The notes: a model not told the origin generated them from the letters alone. A DNA stretch of 64,000 bases from Lachnospiraceae bacterium (GCA_009774215.1 VSNH01000002.1:40906-104905); one strand, 5' to 3'. Positions 1-8,249 are shown, numbered from the stretch's first letter. Made by a program: numbers and translations.

Positions 1-435
1 GATGACCTCCGCTCGATCCAAATCCACCGCAGCCGCATCCAACGTGACGATCCGATTCTTTTCAGGATAGGCGCGTTTCAAAATCGCCTGAACCCGCAGC
101 AGCAATTCTTTTGGCAAAAAGGGCTTGACCAAATAATCGTCCGCCCCCAGCTCGAACCCGGCAAAACGGTCCTCGGCCTCTCCCTTGGCCGTGAGCATGA
201 GGACAGGGACTTTGCTGACAGCGCGAACCTCCTGGAGCAGTTCAAACCCGTCCATGTCCGGCATCATCACATCCAGAATGATGATGCCGGGTGTTTTTTT
301 CGCAATCACCGCCAGCGCCTCTTTCCCGGAGGCCACCGCTGTAATCTGCGTATATCCGGCGCTCTCAAAAATGGAGCGAATCATCGTCCGTAAATCTTTT
401 TCGTCGTCTACGATAAGAATTTCTCTGTCCTGCAT
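1..435 (-). CDS. OmpR/PhoB-type response regulator, N-terminal part (cut by window edge)
   Basis: Reading leftwards from an ATG at 435, the first 145 residues form a complete receiver domain. Visible landmarks are the acidic pair D10-D11 (IVDDE), phosphoacceptor D55 in LDVMMPDMDG, T82 and K104 in the VKPF motif. The chain then enters the linker toward a winged-helix DNA-binding domain outside the window. A good ribosome site (AGGAGGTG) lies 7 bases before the ATG. The gene is divergent from an ABC exporter whose promoter carries phased direct repeats, so it probably controls that exporter, with a sensor kinase expected further left. The family assignment to OmpR/PhoB is from the receiver sequence and context; the output domain is not visible. 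Confidence 0.88.
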   Translation of the reverse strand, partial: MQDREILIVDDEKDLRTMIRSIFESAGYTQITAVASGKEALAVIAKKTPGIIILDVMMPDMDGFELLQEVRAVSKVPVLMLTAKGEAEDRFAGFELGADDYLVKPFLPKELLLRVQAILKRAYPEKNRIVTLDAAAVDLDRAEVI

Positions 436-450
436 ACAAGCACCTCCTGC

Positions 451-470
451 CCGCGCTCATTATAGCGCGG
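451..470. repeat. Perfect inverted repeat upstream of the response regulator
   Basis: CCGCGCT and AGCGCGG form 7-bp perfect arms around a 6-base spacer (cattat), 16 bases ahead of the response regulator start codon. It could be a leader hairpin or an operator. There is no U-tract on either strand, so a terminator is unlikely. Confidence 0.5.
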
Positions 471-501
471 AATACTCAAATTGTATATGCCGCCAGCGCA
501 A

Positions 502-557
502 TCTCAAGGTTATCTCAAGGTTCCCTCAAAGATTTCTCAAGGGTGGCGTTGTATACT
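502..557 (+). promoter_or_regulatory. Four 11-bp-phased direct repeats and -10 box ahead of the ABC exporter
   Basis: The 8-mer TCTCAAGG starts at 502, 513 and 535, with a variant CCTCAAAG at 524, so four units repeat exactly every 11 bp (one helical turn). A -10-like TATACT lies at 552-557 with no good -35 hexamer; the last repeat covers the -35 position. Direct repeats at 11-bp phase on one face of DNA are typical of OmpR/PhoB-family activators. Inference: the divergent regulator binds here and activates the exporter. Confidence 0.7.
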
Positions 558-581
558 CGCTTTGCAAAGGAGGTAACCGCT

Positions 582-1505
582 ATGAGCAAAATAGTCATTG
601 AAACGAAACAGCTGACAAAACAGTACGGAACCCAAAAGAGCGTGGCGGAGCTGAACATCCACGTTCAGAGGGGCCGCATCTATGGTCTGCTGGGCCGAAA
701 CGGAGCCGGAAAAACCACCACCATGAAGATGCTGCTGGGATTGACACAGCCTACGTCCGGGAAGGTGACGATCTGGGGGAAGTCCCTGTCGGGCAACGAG
801 AAGAAACTGCTGCCCCGCATCGGCAGCCTGATCGAGTCCCCCGGCTTTTATCCCAATCTGACGGGGACGGAGAACCTGCGCATTTTCGCCGCCCTGCGTG
901 GACTGAAAAACCAAGACACAATCAAAAGCGCCCTGGAGCTGGTGGGCCTGCCCTATCGGGATAAAAAGCTTTTTTCCCAATACTCCCTGGGTATGAAGCA
1001 GCGGCTGGCGATTGCCCTGGCGGTGATGCACGACCCGGAGCTGCTGATCCTGGACGAACCTATCAACGGCCTGGATCCCATCGGCATTGCGGAGGTGCGC
1101 TCCTTCATCCGGGCGCTGTGCGATGAACGGGGCAAGACCATCCTGATTTCCAGCCACATTCTCTCCGAGGTGGCGCTGCTGGCGGACGACATCGGCATCA
1201 TCGACCACGGTGTACTGCTGGAGGAGGAGAGCCTTGCGGATCTGGAGGCCAGGAGCGGTCGGTATGTTCGCTTCTCGGTTTCTGACACAGAGCGGGCGGC
1301 GGAGATTTTACGGGGCATTTTCCACGAAAATCAGTTTACCGTACAGGACGGTCACAATCTGCGGTTGGATTCCGCCAAGGTTCCCGTGACGAAGATTGTC
1401 TCTGCTTTTGTGCAGTATGGTCTGGAGGTGTCGGAGGCCGCAGCGGTGGAGGAGAGCCTGGAGGATTATTTCAAGCGGGTGACTGGGGGTGAGGGGATTG
1501 CTTAA
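582..1505 (+). CDS. ABC transporter ATP-binding protein, peptide/lantibiotic exporter type
   Basis: 307-residue ATPase. Walker A is GRNGAGKTT (about residues 38-46), the Q-loop region follows, the signature is YSLGMKQR (134-141) and Walker B is LLILDEP (154-160). The C-terminal 80 residues resemble the BcrA/SpaF/MutF type of export ATPase. The start is ATG 582, preceded by AAAGGAGGT 7 bases upstream; an in-frame extension to 543 has no ribosome site and would overlap the promoter. Two ABC-2 type permeases follow with overlapping or touching reading frames. Likely role: energising removal of a membrane-acting peptide antibiotic. The substrate cannot be read from sequence. Confidence 0.9.
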   Translation: MSKIVIETKQLTKQYGTQKSVAELNIHVQRGRIYGLLGRNGAGKTTTMKMLLGLTQPTSGKVTIWGKSLSGNEKKLLPRIGSLIESPGFYPNLTGTENLRIFAALRGLKNQDTIKSALELVGLPYRDKKLFSQYSLGMKQRLAIALAVMHDPELLILDEPINGLDPIGIAEVRSFIRALCDERGKTILISSHILSEVALLADDIGIIDHGVLLEEESLADLEARSGRYVRFSVSDTERAAEILRGIFHENQFTVQDGHNLRLDSAKVPVTKIVSAFVQYGLEVSEAAAVEESLEDYFKRVTGGEGIA

Positions 1506-2286
1506 ACTGGTTTCCTGTGAGCTGGCAAAACTGAAACGGAAGAAGTTCATTCCCTTTGTGATCGTCTCCGCGTTCATGTTCCCGCTTCCGCTGGCGCTGT
1601 TGATGCTGACGCCCCGCATGACGGCCCGCTACGATACGAAGGCAGAGCTTTTCGACGACTTCTACCAGTTCGTCCTGGGCTATGGGGTGGAGCTGCTTCT
1701 GCCCTGTGTCATCGGCATCATTGCCGCGATCCTGTTCTTCATGGAGCGGGACAACGACACCTTCAAAAACCTGCGGACGATTCCAGTGACCGGCACCCAG
1801 ATGATCTTTACCAAAATCATCGTTCTGTTTCTGTTTGGACTGATCTTTTGCCTGTCCACAGCCGCCGTCACCATCGTCTGCGGGAGTCTGATTGCCGAGG
1901 TCGGCGGGCTGGGCTATAAGCTGTGGCTGGCGGTGGAGATGGGGATTTTCGTCACGGCGGGAACCCTGCCGCTGGTAGTGCTGGTGGTATATTTCAGCAG
2001 GACCTATATTTTCTCCGTTCTGCTGTGTATTTTTTACAGTGTGTTAAGCCTGACCGCCGAAAGCAGTTTCGGCGTCCTGCCGAAGCTGCTGTGCTGGCTG
2101 ATGCCGATTCCCCTCACAAATCTCTGGTGCGCGGGGGATATGGCTCGGCATGGCGTCAAGGGCAGCTTGGGAGAACTGCAATATCTGGTTCCCTCAACGA
2201 CGCAGACTGTCTTGATTTTGGGCGCAATGGCTGTCCTGTCCATTCTGGTGATTGACCGGTTGTATAAAACGAGAGGGGGAGATTGA
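1489..2286 (+). CDS. ABC-2 type permease, lantibiotic-immunity style (first subunit)
   Basis: 265-residue protein with a short cytosolic N-terminus and about six hydrophobic segments, the arrangement of SpaE/MutE/CprB-like immunity permeases. GTG start at 1489 overlaps the upstream ATPase gene by 17 bases, with GGGGGT just before it, so translational coupling is likely. It is followed two bases later by a second permease. It should pair with the ATPase to form one exporter. No substrate-binding domain is present. Confidence 0.82.
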   Translation: MRGLLKLVSCELAKLKRKKFIPFVIVSAFMFPLPLALLMLTPRMTARYDTKAELFDDFYQFVLGYGVELLLPCVIGIIAAILFFMERDNDTFKNLRTIPVTGTQMIFTKIIVLFLFGLIFCLSTAAVTIVCGSLIAEVGGLGYKLWLAVEMGIFVTAGTLPLVVLVVYFSRTYIFSVLLCIFYSVLSLTAESSFGVLPKLLCWLMPIPLTNLWCAGDMARHGVKGSLGELQYLVPSTTQTVLILGAMAVLSILVIDRLYKTRGGD

Positions 2287-2287
2287 G

Positions 2288-3067
2288 ATGCTGGTACTGA
2301 TGAAAACCGAAGTTTGGAAACTGAAGCGGTATCACATGATCTGGGCGGGCGTTCTCCTGATGCTGCTGTCCGTCTTACTCACCGTGTTCTCCACCACCGC
2401 CCTGGATGGAACCGTTTGGACCTTCTCCTTTTTCGCGGAGCAGGTTATGAAAAACAATATCACAACGATTTTCCCCATGTGCATCGCTTTGATTACCGGA
2501 TATATCATCAGCCGGGAGGGAACGGACGATACGCTGAAAAACATCCTGACGGTTCCCCTGTCCTTTCCCGCTCTGCTGTTTGGCAAGCTGATCGTCTGCG
2601 GACTGCTTTCCCTGTTTCTGGGGATGGTCAGCACGATATTCACTGTGGCCGCAGCCCTCCTTTTGGGCTTTCCCGGAGGCGATTTGCCGGCGATTCTACA
2701 AGCCGCGGCGCAGATCACGCTGAACTGCCTGTTCCTCTATATCGCAGTCCTGCCGGTCATTGCCATAGCCGCCCGTATCCCAAGCGGGCACCTGATTGGA
2801 GCGGTCGTCGCCTTTGTCTATGGCTACGGTGGAATGTTCGCGGCAGGAAATATGACCTTGGCGAATTTGTATCCCGTGACCGCAAGTATGGGGCTGGTAG
2901 GATACCGCAGCTATGATAAGGGCGTACATTGGAACCCGCTGATTTGTATATTCAGTTTGCTGGCCGCGCTGCTGGTTTCCGCCGCTTTTGTGGCGACTAC
3001 GAAAAAGGGCGCAGCCGTAAAGAAGGCAAAAAAGCCCAAACGGGTCATCACGAAAAAAGGTTGGTAA
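2288..3067 (+). CDS. ABC-2 type permease, lantibiotic-immunity style (second subunit)
   Basis: 259-residue membrane protein with about six hydrophobic segments and a Lys-rich C-terminal tail (residues near AKKPKRVITKKGW). ATG 2288 lies one base after the stop of the previous permease and is preceded by GAGAGGGGGAG; an in-frame TTG at 2252 is inside the neighbour and less likely. Together with the two upstream genes it makes a typical three-gene bacitracin/lantibiotic resistance exporter. Beyond its end, sequence quality as coding DNA drops sharply. Confidence 0.82.
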   Translation: MLVLMKTEVWKLKRYHMIWAGVLLMLLSVLLTVFSTTALDGTVWTFSFFAEQVMKNNITTIFPMCIALITGYIISREGTDDTLKNILTVPLSFPALLFGKLIVCGLLSLFLGMVSTIFTVAAALLLGFPGGDLPAILQAAAQITLNCLFLYIAVLPVIAIAARIPSGHLIGAVVAFVYGYGGMFAAGNMTLANLYPVTASMGLVGYRSYDKGVHWNPLICIFSLLAALLVSAAFVATTKKGAAVKKAKKPKRVITKKGW

Positions 3068-3119
3068 GGAGTGTCAAATAAGTATGAAGAAAAAGTGAAA
3101 ATCGTAATGGGCGCCGCCT

Positions 3120-3656
3120 TTGTATGATATAAATGGTTCGCCAGTGGATTTTGAAGTAGCGGAAATTGCCGCTTATGACACAGTTTTCCTGCGTCACACA
3201 AGGGGTGCAACAGCACTTCTGCCTTTGGAAACCATAAAAGAAGTTTTGGGGTGGGAGGACGGTTATAGCGAAATTCTGATTGAACCCGCCCCAAACAGTA
3301 CAACAGGCAATCTTATTTCTGAACTGAAAAATGCTCTTGATAACGGAAAGTACCGGGTATCGGAGGTTGTCAATGAAGCGCAGATAGCCGCCGATGCAAG
3401 GCAGAAATCCATGCCTTTCTTTCTAATCAGCTTCTTTTCATTAACTATGAGTATTTTTATCATTTACAGCAGCTATAAAGTCATTACCTTAGACCGTTTA
3501 CCGATCATTGGCACATTCCGCAGTATCGGCGCGACAGAAAAGACCGTAACCCGTATTCTGCTTTTGGAAAGCCTGTTTTACGGCTGCACAGGCGGGTTGA
3601 TTGGTATTCCTATTGGTACACAGCACCCGATGAGCCCGTATGGCAGGATAACGTGA
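3120..3656 (+). pseudogene. Remnant of an FtsX/MacB-type ABC permease
   Basis: About 165 codons encode a periplasmic-domain fragment followed by a hydrophobic helix (FFLISFFSLTMSIFIIYSS) and the conserved FtsX-type motif FRSIGATEKTVTRILLLES. The frame has no proper start (only a TTG without a ribosome site; the preceding bases read AAFV then stop in another frame) and leaves the family after GIPIG, where it runs into unrelated sequence and stops. Both ends are therefore missing. Codon choice is more AT-rich than in the neighbours. Inference: leftover of a second exporter brought in with the accessory block and cut at a rearrangement junction near 3600-3740. Confidence 0.7.
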
Positions 3657-3721
3657 CCCTGCCCACGGACTGGACTAAGGCACAGGACAAAATTTCAGGG
3701 GCTTTTTTATACACTTGTTTG

Positions 3722-3741
3722 AAAAACAGCCGTTCACGGCT
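3722..3741 (-). terminator. Intrinsic terminator of the hydrolase gene
   Basis: On the minus strand AGCCGT-GA-ACGGCT is followed by GTTTTT. The hairpin begins inside the stop codon of the minus-strand hydrolase. Confidence 0.6.
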
Positions 3742-4646
3742 TATTCCTGAAACTTCGGATCCTTCAGCAAATCCTCCATCAATTCCTTATAGACAGCGGG
3801 CCGATAGTCCGTCTTGCCGTTAATCAGGGCGTTTGGCTCGAATTTTTCGCGGGATGCCAGCGTCAGGTCTATCGTTGCGGTGTACATCTTGTTCTGGATC
3901 GCCTTCGGGTCGGTGAAGGGATAGCCCGCAAAATACTCCGCCTCCCAGAAGTTGGTGCTGGGGCCGATGATGCTGGCGCCGCCCCAGAATACGTTGTAGA
4001 GGTCTTTCCCGGCAAGATTGGAGGAGACAATATAAATCTGGTTGGTGATGACGCCCGCCTCCAGCGTGGTGGAGCCCAAAGCGATACCGTGGCATTTTGC
4101 CAGCGCGGTGCAGTTGATGTATAAGCGGCAGCCTTTAGCCGCATAGTAGCGCATCAGCTCTTGGAAACAGTAGGAATCATAGCAGATGCCGAGCGCGACT
4201 GGGCCCCACGGGGTCTCGAAAATAAAAGGCTTGTCCCCGCGTGTTGCCCAGTGAGGCTCCGGATAGGGAAGGTGAATCTTTCTGTAGGAGCCGATGATTC
4301 CTTTGGGGCCGCATACACAGGCGGCATTGTAGATGACATCGCTCTTTTCGGCATCTCTCTCAGGGAAGCCGTAGGCGACATAAACACCGAGTTTTTTTGT
4401 AAGCTCCGCAATTTTTTCGGACGAGGGGCCGGGCACTGTCTCGGCCAGTTTATACTGCATTTTTTCTTTCAGAGGCTTATCCTCCTCGTCGTCATATCCC
4501 GTCAACCCCATCTCGGGAAAAACGATCAGATTGGAACCCTCTGCAGCTGCGGCTTCTATGTAGCCGGCCATTCGGTTCAGATTGGCTTCTTTGTCACCCC
4601 ACTTTGCGTTAAAGGCAACGGTCGATACTTTCATAATGTCTTTCAT
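3741..4646 (-). CDS. Carbon-nitrogen hydrolase (nitrilase superfamily amidase)
   Basis: 301-residue cytosolic enzyme. The Glu-Lys-Cys triad is visible: Glu in FPEMGLTGY, Lys in YRKIHLPYP and Cys in GICYDSYCF. Members hydrolyse amides, carbamoyl groups or nitriles; the substrate here is not evident. The start is ATG 4646, with AGAGGAC a few bases upstream; a longer in-frame version reaching 4763 would run through the leader hairpin and is rejected. The gene is alone, has a consensus promoter at 4787-4815, and its leader carries a terminator-like hairpin. Confidence 0.85.
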   Translation of the reverse strand: MKDIMKVSTVAFNAKWGDKEANLNRMAGYIEAAAAEGSNLIVFPEMGLTGYDDEEDKPLKEKMQYKLAETVPGPSSEKIAELTKKLGVYVAYGFPERDAEKSDVIYNAACVCGPKGIIGSYRKIHLPYPEPHWATRGDKPFIFETPWGPVALGICYDSYCFQELMRYYAAKGCRLYINCTALAKCHGIALGSTTLEAGVITNQIYIVSSNLAGKDLYNVFWGGASIIGPSTNFWEAEYFAGYPFTDPKAIQNKMYTATIDLTLASREKFEPNALINGKTDYRPAVYKELMEDLLKDPKFQE

Positions 4647-4729
4647 CTTGTCCTCTTTTCTGCGCGGCTTTGCGTTTTTTTCGACCCGGACTGCGGATGC
4701 TGCACTGACACAACCCCGGTGTGTTGTAT

Positions 4730-4774
4730 AAAAAGAAAAAGCACAAAAATGTGTGAAAATCACATCTTTGTGCT
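4730..4774 (-). promoter_or_regulatory. Leader hairpin with U-tract (candidate attenuator) of the hydrolase gene
   Basis: AGCACAAAGATGTG (4774-4761) pairs with CACATTTTTGTGCT (4753-4740) with one mismatch in 14 pairs and a 7-base loop, and is directly followed by TTTTTCTTTTT on the minus strand. It begins about six bases after the predicted transcription start, well before the gene at 4646. A transcript stopping here would be about 45-50 nt long. Confidence 0.6.
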
Positions 4775-4786
4775 CTGTTGGGGCAA

Positions 4787-4815
4787 ATTATAGCACTTGG
4801 ATTTTGAATTTGCAA
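4787..4815 (-). promoter_or_regulatory. Sigma-A promoter of the hydrolase gene
   Basis: On the minus strand TTGCAA (4815-4810), 17 bp, TATAAT (4792-4787). Predicted transcription start is near 4780. Confidence 0.75.
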
Positions 4816-4970
4816 CCGTGTTTTTAAAATTTTTTCGGATCATTTTTCCGATATGGTGATCTGGCGAAATTTTCTTGTGTCTTTTTTTACAAAATTTCTT
4901 TTCGTTATCTGTCAAATGTGATATAGTATAAGAGAATGTGGGGTAAGAGTGTACAAAGGAGCCGATGAAG

Positions 4971-5888
4971 ATGGATGCGGAGCAGGATGCGCATTTTCAG
5001 TTAATGAAACGGCTGCTCGTTATTATTCCGCTTTCCGCGATACTGATTCTGTTAATTCTCTGCGTGGTTCTTGGCGTGAATCTCTATGAGGCCAAACAGG
5101 AGCTGCGTGCGCTCCGCGAGCAGGCGGTCCCCGCGATGGCGGTGGGACAGGCATCCGATTCCGGGGAGCAGAGCGGGGAATTGTATACGGCTTCCGGTGT
5201 GGATGAGTTTCGGCGTGACGCGTCCGATGCGGACGGCACGGTGTCCGATACGGAGGACGGAATCAGAAAGGTGTACCTTACCTTTGACGACGGGCCAAGC
5301 AGCAATACCGGTAAGATACTGGATATTCTGGCAGAGTATGATGTGAAGGCGACTTTTTTTGTGGTCGGGAAAGAGGAAGAAAGATATCAGCCGTTATACA
5401 AAAGAATTGTGGAGGAGGGGCATACGCTGGCGATGCATTCCTACAGCCACAAATATAATGAAATTTATCAGTCGAAAGAAAGTTATGTGGAGGATCTGAC
5501 GAAGCTGCAGGAATTTCTCTACGATACGACGGGTGTCTGGTGCAGGTACTGCAGATTTCCGGGAGGCAGCAGTAATACGGTAAGCCGTGTGGACATGCAT
5601 GAACTGATAGGCTATCTGGAAGAGCAGGATATGAGTTATTTTGACTGGAATGTGTCTTCGGGAGACGCTTCGTCAGCTTACATCAGCCCGGAGGCCATAG
5701 TCAGAAATTCGACGGCTAATCTGGGGGAATTTCACGAGGCGATGATATTGCTGCATGATGCGTCCGATAAGGATTCGACGGTGGAGGCGCTGCCGAGGCT
5801 GATCGAGCAGATTCAGGCGATGGAGGATACGAAGATCGTGCCGATCACAGATGATACGGGGGCGATTCATCATATAAGTAACGATTAA
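4971..5888 (+). CDS. Membrane-anchored polysaccharide deacetylase (NodB domain)
   Basis: 305-residue protein with one N-terminal transmembrane helix (about residues 14-36), a short Ser/Glu-rich stalk, and an extracellular NodB esterase-4 domain. Visible motifs: TFDDGP (catalytic and metal Asp, near 104-109), HSYSH metal histidines (near 156-160), RFPGG, DWN and LLHD. Likely removes acetyl groups from peptidoglycan or another surface glycan. AAAGGAG at 4955-4961 suits the second ATG (4971, 9 bases) better than the first (4965, 3 bases). A bactofilin gene follows 18 bases later and is probably co-transcribed. Confidence 0.88.
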   Translation: MDAEQDAHFQLMKRLLVIIPLSAILILLILCVVLGVNLYEAKQELRALREQAVPAMAVGQASDSGEQSGELYTASGVDEFRRDASDADGTVSDTEDGIRKVYLTFDDGPSSNTGKILDILAEYDVKATFFVVGKEEERYQPLYKRIVEEGHTLAMHSYSHKYNEIYQSKESYVEDLTKLQEFLYDTTGVWCRYCRFPGGSSNTVSRVDMHELIGYLEEQDMSYFDWNVSSGDASSAYISPEAIVRNSTANLGEFHEAMILLHDASDKDSTVEALPRLIEQIQAMEDTKIVPITDDTGAIHHISND

Positions 5889-5906
5889 AGAATGGAGGAT
5901 TAGGGA

Positions 5907-6872
5907 ATGGGATTTTTTTCGGATTTGAAGGACGACTTATCCCAGGCGGTTAATGAATTGATGCCGGAAGAAGAGCTGGAAGCGGCTCTGGCGGCGGATG
6001 GACAAGCCGGGGAGCAGGTTTCTGCGGATGCAGAGTTGGAAACACCCGCCACAGAGGAAACGCTCGCGTCCTTGGATTTGAGCGGAATGTTGGATAAAAT
6101 AGAGGAGATGGGAGCGCCCGGTCTTGCAGATGTACCCGAGCCGGAAGAGGCGCTTGTGGAGGAACCGTTGGAAGAAGAGGTTCTGGAGCCGGAACCGATT
6201 GTGGAAGAGACGGCTGCAGAAGAACCTGTAGCGCTGGAAGAAGCAGTAGTAGAAGAACCGGCCGAAGAGGAGGCCGTAATAGAAGAAGAGGAGGCAGAAG
6301 CTGTAATGGCAGAGGAAATTTTAACAGAGGCGGAGACGCCTGTGGAAGAGAAAGATGAGAATAGCGGAGGAAAAGGAAAGACTATGGAAGTGCAGGCAAA
6401 TCGTGTGGCAGTAGACGAGACGGCGGTCGTGACGGAAGGCATGACAATAACGGGTGATATTGTATCAGAGGGCTCCATGGAACTGATCGGTACCGTAAAC
6501 GGTAATCTGGATATTCTGGGTAAGCTGAATATCACAGGTACGATTCAGGGCAACTCCAAGGCGGCTGAGATCTATGCAGAGGGCGCGAAGATTACCGGTG
6601 AGGTGAACAGTCTGGGCAGCGTGAAGATCGGACAGAGTTCCGTAGTGATCGGTAACATCACGGCTACCAGCGCGGTAGTGGCAGGCGCTGTCAAGGGCGA
6701 TATCGACGTGCAGGGTCCGGTTATTCTGGATACCACAGCGATTGTGATGGGCAATATCAAGTCTAAATCCGTACAGATCAACAATGGCGCGGTGATTGAA
6801 GGTATGTGTTCTCAGTGCTATGCGGATGTGAATCCGACATCCTTCTTCGAGGAGTTCAAGAAGAAAAAGTAA
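5907..6872 (+). CDS. Bactofilin-family polymer-forming protein with acidic N-terminal region
   Basis: 321 residues. Residues 1-160 are very acidic and low complexity (runs of Glu, Ala, Val, Pro), probably disordered. Residues 175-300 are a right-handed beta-helix of the bactofilin type, with Gly-rich periodic turns such as GDIVSEGSMELIGTVNGN. Bactofilins polymerise without nucleotide and often localise wall-modifying enzymes; the adjacent deacetylase fits this. Start ATG 5907 has GGAGG 8 bases upstream. The C-terminus ends in a Lys-rich tail (EFKKKK). The long acidic arm is larger than in most bactofilins. Confidence 0.85.
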   Translation: MGFFSDLKDDLSQAVNELMPEEELEAALAADGQAGEQVSADAELETPATEETLASLDLSGMLDKIEEMGAPGLADVPEPEEALVEEPLEEEVLEPEPIVEETAAEEPVALEEAVVEEPAEEEAVIEEEEAEAVMAEEILTEAETPVEEKDENSGGKGKTMEVQANRVAVDETAVVTEGMTITGDIVSEGSMELIGTVNGNLDILGKLNITGTIQGNSKAAEIYAEGAKITGEVNSLGSVKIGQSSVVIGNITATSAVVAGAVKGDIDVQGPVILDTTAIVMGNIKSKSVQINNGAVIEGMCSQCYADVNPTSFFEEFKKKK

Positions 6873-6903
6873 ATCCGGCCATGCAGAGGAGAGCGGTATA
6901 ATT

Positions 6904-7599
6904 ATGAAGCGTATACTCTTGAAGTTAAGCGGAGAAGCCCTTGCGGGCGAGAAAAAGACGGGGTTTGACGAGGAGACGGTGCGGGGCGTTGCGCTGCAGG
7001 TGAAACAGCTTGTGGATGACGGTATTCAGGTGGGTATCGTTATCGGCGGCGGTAATTTCTGGCGTGGCCGTTCCAGCGAGAACATCGACAGGACGAAGGC
7101 GGATCAGATCGGTATGCTGGCTACGATTATGAACTGCATCTACGTGTCTGAGATTTTTCGCTCCGTGGGCATGATGACGTCGATTTTGACTCCTTTTGAG
7201 TGCGGCTCCTTTACGAAGCTTTTTTCTAAAGACAGGGCGAATAAATATTTCCTAAAAAACATGGTGGTCTTTTTCGCGGGAGGTACGGGGCATCCCTATT
7301 TCTCTACGGATACGGGTGTAGTGCTCCGGGCTGTCGAGGTGGACGCGGATGTGATTCTCCTTGCGAAAGCGGTGGACGGCGTCTATGACGATGATCCGCG
7401 GAGCAATCCGGACGCGAAGAAATATGATGAGGTTTCGATTGACGAGGTGATCGCGAAGAACCTCCAGGTGGTAGATATGACGGCTTCCATTCTGGCCCGG
7501 GATAATAAAATGCCTATGTGGGTGTTCGGACTCAATGAGGAGAACAGCATTGTCAATACCGTCAAGGGGAAATTTAACGGCACAAAGGTAACAGTATAG
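6904..7599 (+). CDS. pyrH: Uridylate kinase (UMP kinase)
   Basis: 231-residue amino-acid-kinase-fold enzyme making UDP from UMP and ATP. The N-terminal KLSGEAL motif, the GGGNFWRG loop, FFAGGTGHPYFSTDT and the ATP-site DGVYDDDPR segment are all present, and length matches the family. It lies 31 bases after the bactofilin gene and 90 bases before frr. In many Firmicutes pyrH follows rpsB-tsf; here that pair is absent and the bactofilin precedes it. Confidence 0.96.
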   Translation: MKRILLKLSGEALAGEKKTGFDEETVRGVALQVKQLVDDGIQVGIVIGGGNFWRGRSSENIDRTKADQIGMLATIMNCIYVSEIFRSVGMMTSILTPFECGSFTKLFSKDRANKYFLKNMVVFFAGGTGHPYFSTDTGVVLRAVEVDADVILLAKAVDGVYDDDPRSNPDAKKYDEVSIDEVIAKNLQVVDMTASILARDNKMPMWVFGLNEENSIVNTVKGKFNGTKVTV

Positions 7600-7601
7600 C
7601 A

Positions 7602-7649
7602 GATTCAGACCTTACGGTCAGAATCGCAAGAATTACTGCGTAATTCTTG
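7602..7649 (+). repeat. Two adjacent hairpins between pyrH and frr
   Basis: First hairpin: GATTC-a-GACC and GGTC-a-GAATC (7602-7611/7616-7625) with a 4-base loop. Second: CAAGAATTAC and GTAATTCTTG (7627-7636/7640-7649), a perfect 10-bp stem with a 3-base loop. There is no U-tract, so these look like processing or stabilising structures inside the operon rather than a terminator. Confidence 0.6.
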
Positions 7650-7689
7650 AAGGTATTGGGTTGTGATGTATGTGATGGAGGATTACAGT

Positions 7690-8241
7690 ATGGACGACAG
7701 ACTGAAGCCTTATGAGGAAAAGATGCAGAAGTCTTATGATTTTCTGATGAACGATTTGGGAACGATTCGTGCCGGACGCGCGAATCCCCATGTCCTCGAC
7801 AAGATTAAGGTGGATTATTACGGGACGCCCACACCGATTCAGCAGGTGGGCAATATCACGGTTCCCGAGGCGAGGATTCTGCAGATTGCACCTTGGGAGA
7901 AGAGCTTGATCAAGGAGATTGAGAAGGCGATCATGGCGTCGGATGTGGGAATCACGCCCAGCAACGACGGTTCTCTGATCCGCTTGGTATTCCCGGAGCT
8001 TACGGAGGAGCGCCGTAAAGAGCTGGTGAAGGATATCAAGAAGCGGGGCGAGGAGAATAAGGTGGCAATCCGCAATACCAGACGGGACGGCAATGACGCG
8101 CTGAAAAAGCTGGCGAAATCCGAGGTTTCCGAGGATGAGATCAAGGAGCTGGAGGAGAAGCTGCAGAAGCTGACCGACAAGTTTATCAAGGAAGTGGATA
8201 AGCTGGTGGAGGAGAAGTCAAAAGAGATTTTAACGGTTTGA
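7690..8241 (+). CDS. frr: Ribosome recycling factor
   Basis: 183 residues, the usual RRF length, with the long-helix sequence (EEKMQKSYDFLMNDLGTIRAGRANPHVLDKI) and the conserved loop NDGSLIRL. It splits post-termination ribosomes with EF-G. The start ATG 7690 has GGAGG 8 bases upstream; an in-frame upstream ATG at 7663 lacks a ribosome site. Twin hairpins separate it from pyrH. Confidence 0.96.
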   Translation: MDDRLKPYEEKMQKSYDFLMNDLGTIRAGRANPHVLDKIKVDYYGTPTPIQQVGNITVPEARILQIAPWEKSLIKEIEKAIMASDVGITPSNDGSLIRLVFPELTEERRKELVKDIKKRGEENKVAIRNTRRDGNDALKKLAKSEVSEDEIKELEEKLQKLTDKFIKEVDKLVEEKSKEILTV

Positions 8242-8249
8242 TATTTAGA

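Larger units (their letters stand above)
4647..4970. other. Intergenic region between divergent genes
   Basis: This 324-base gap holds the hydrolase promoter and leader hairpin (4730-4815) and an AT-rich stretch at 4816-4950 that should contain the deacetylase promoter. A TATAGTATAAG stretch at 4922-4932 is the likely -10 area, but no clear -35 could be paired with it. No small open reading frame with a ribosome site was seen. Confidence 0.5.

Noticed and set aside
4647..4763. Longer start of the nitrilase-family hydrolase at 4763
   Set aside because: It would translate the leader hairpin and adds a Cys/Phe-rich segment foreign to the family; a good ribosome site precedes 4646.
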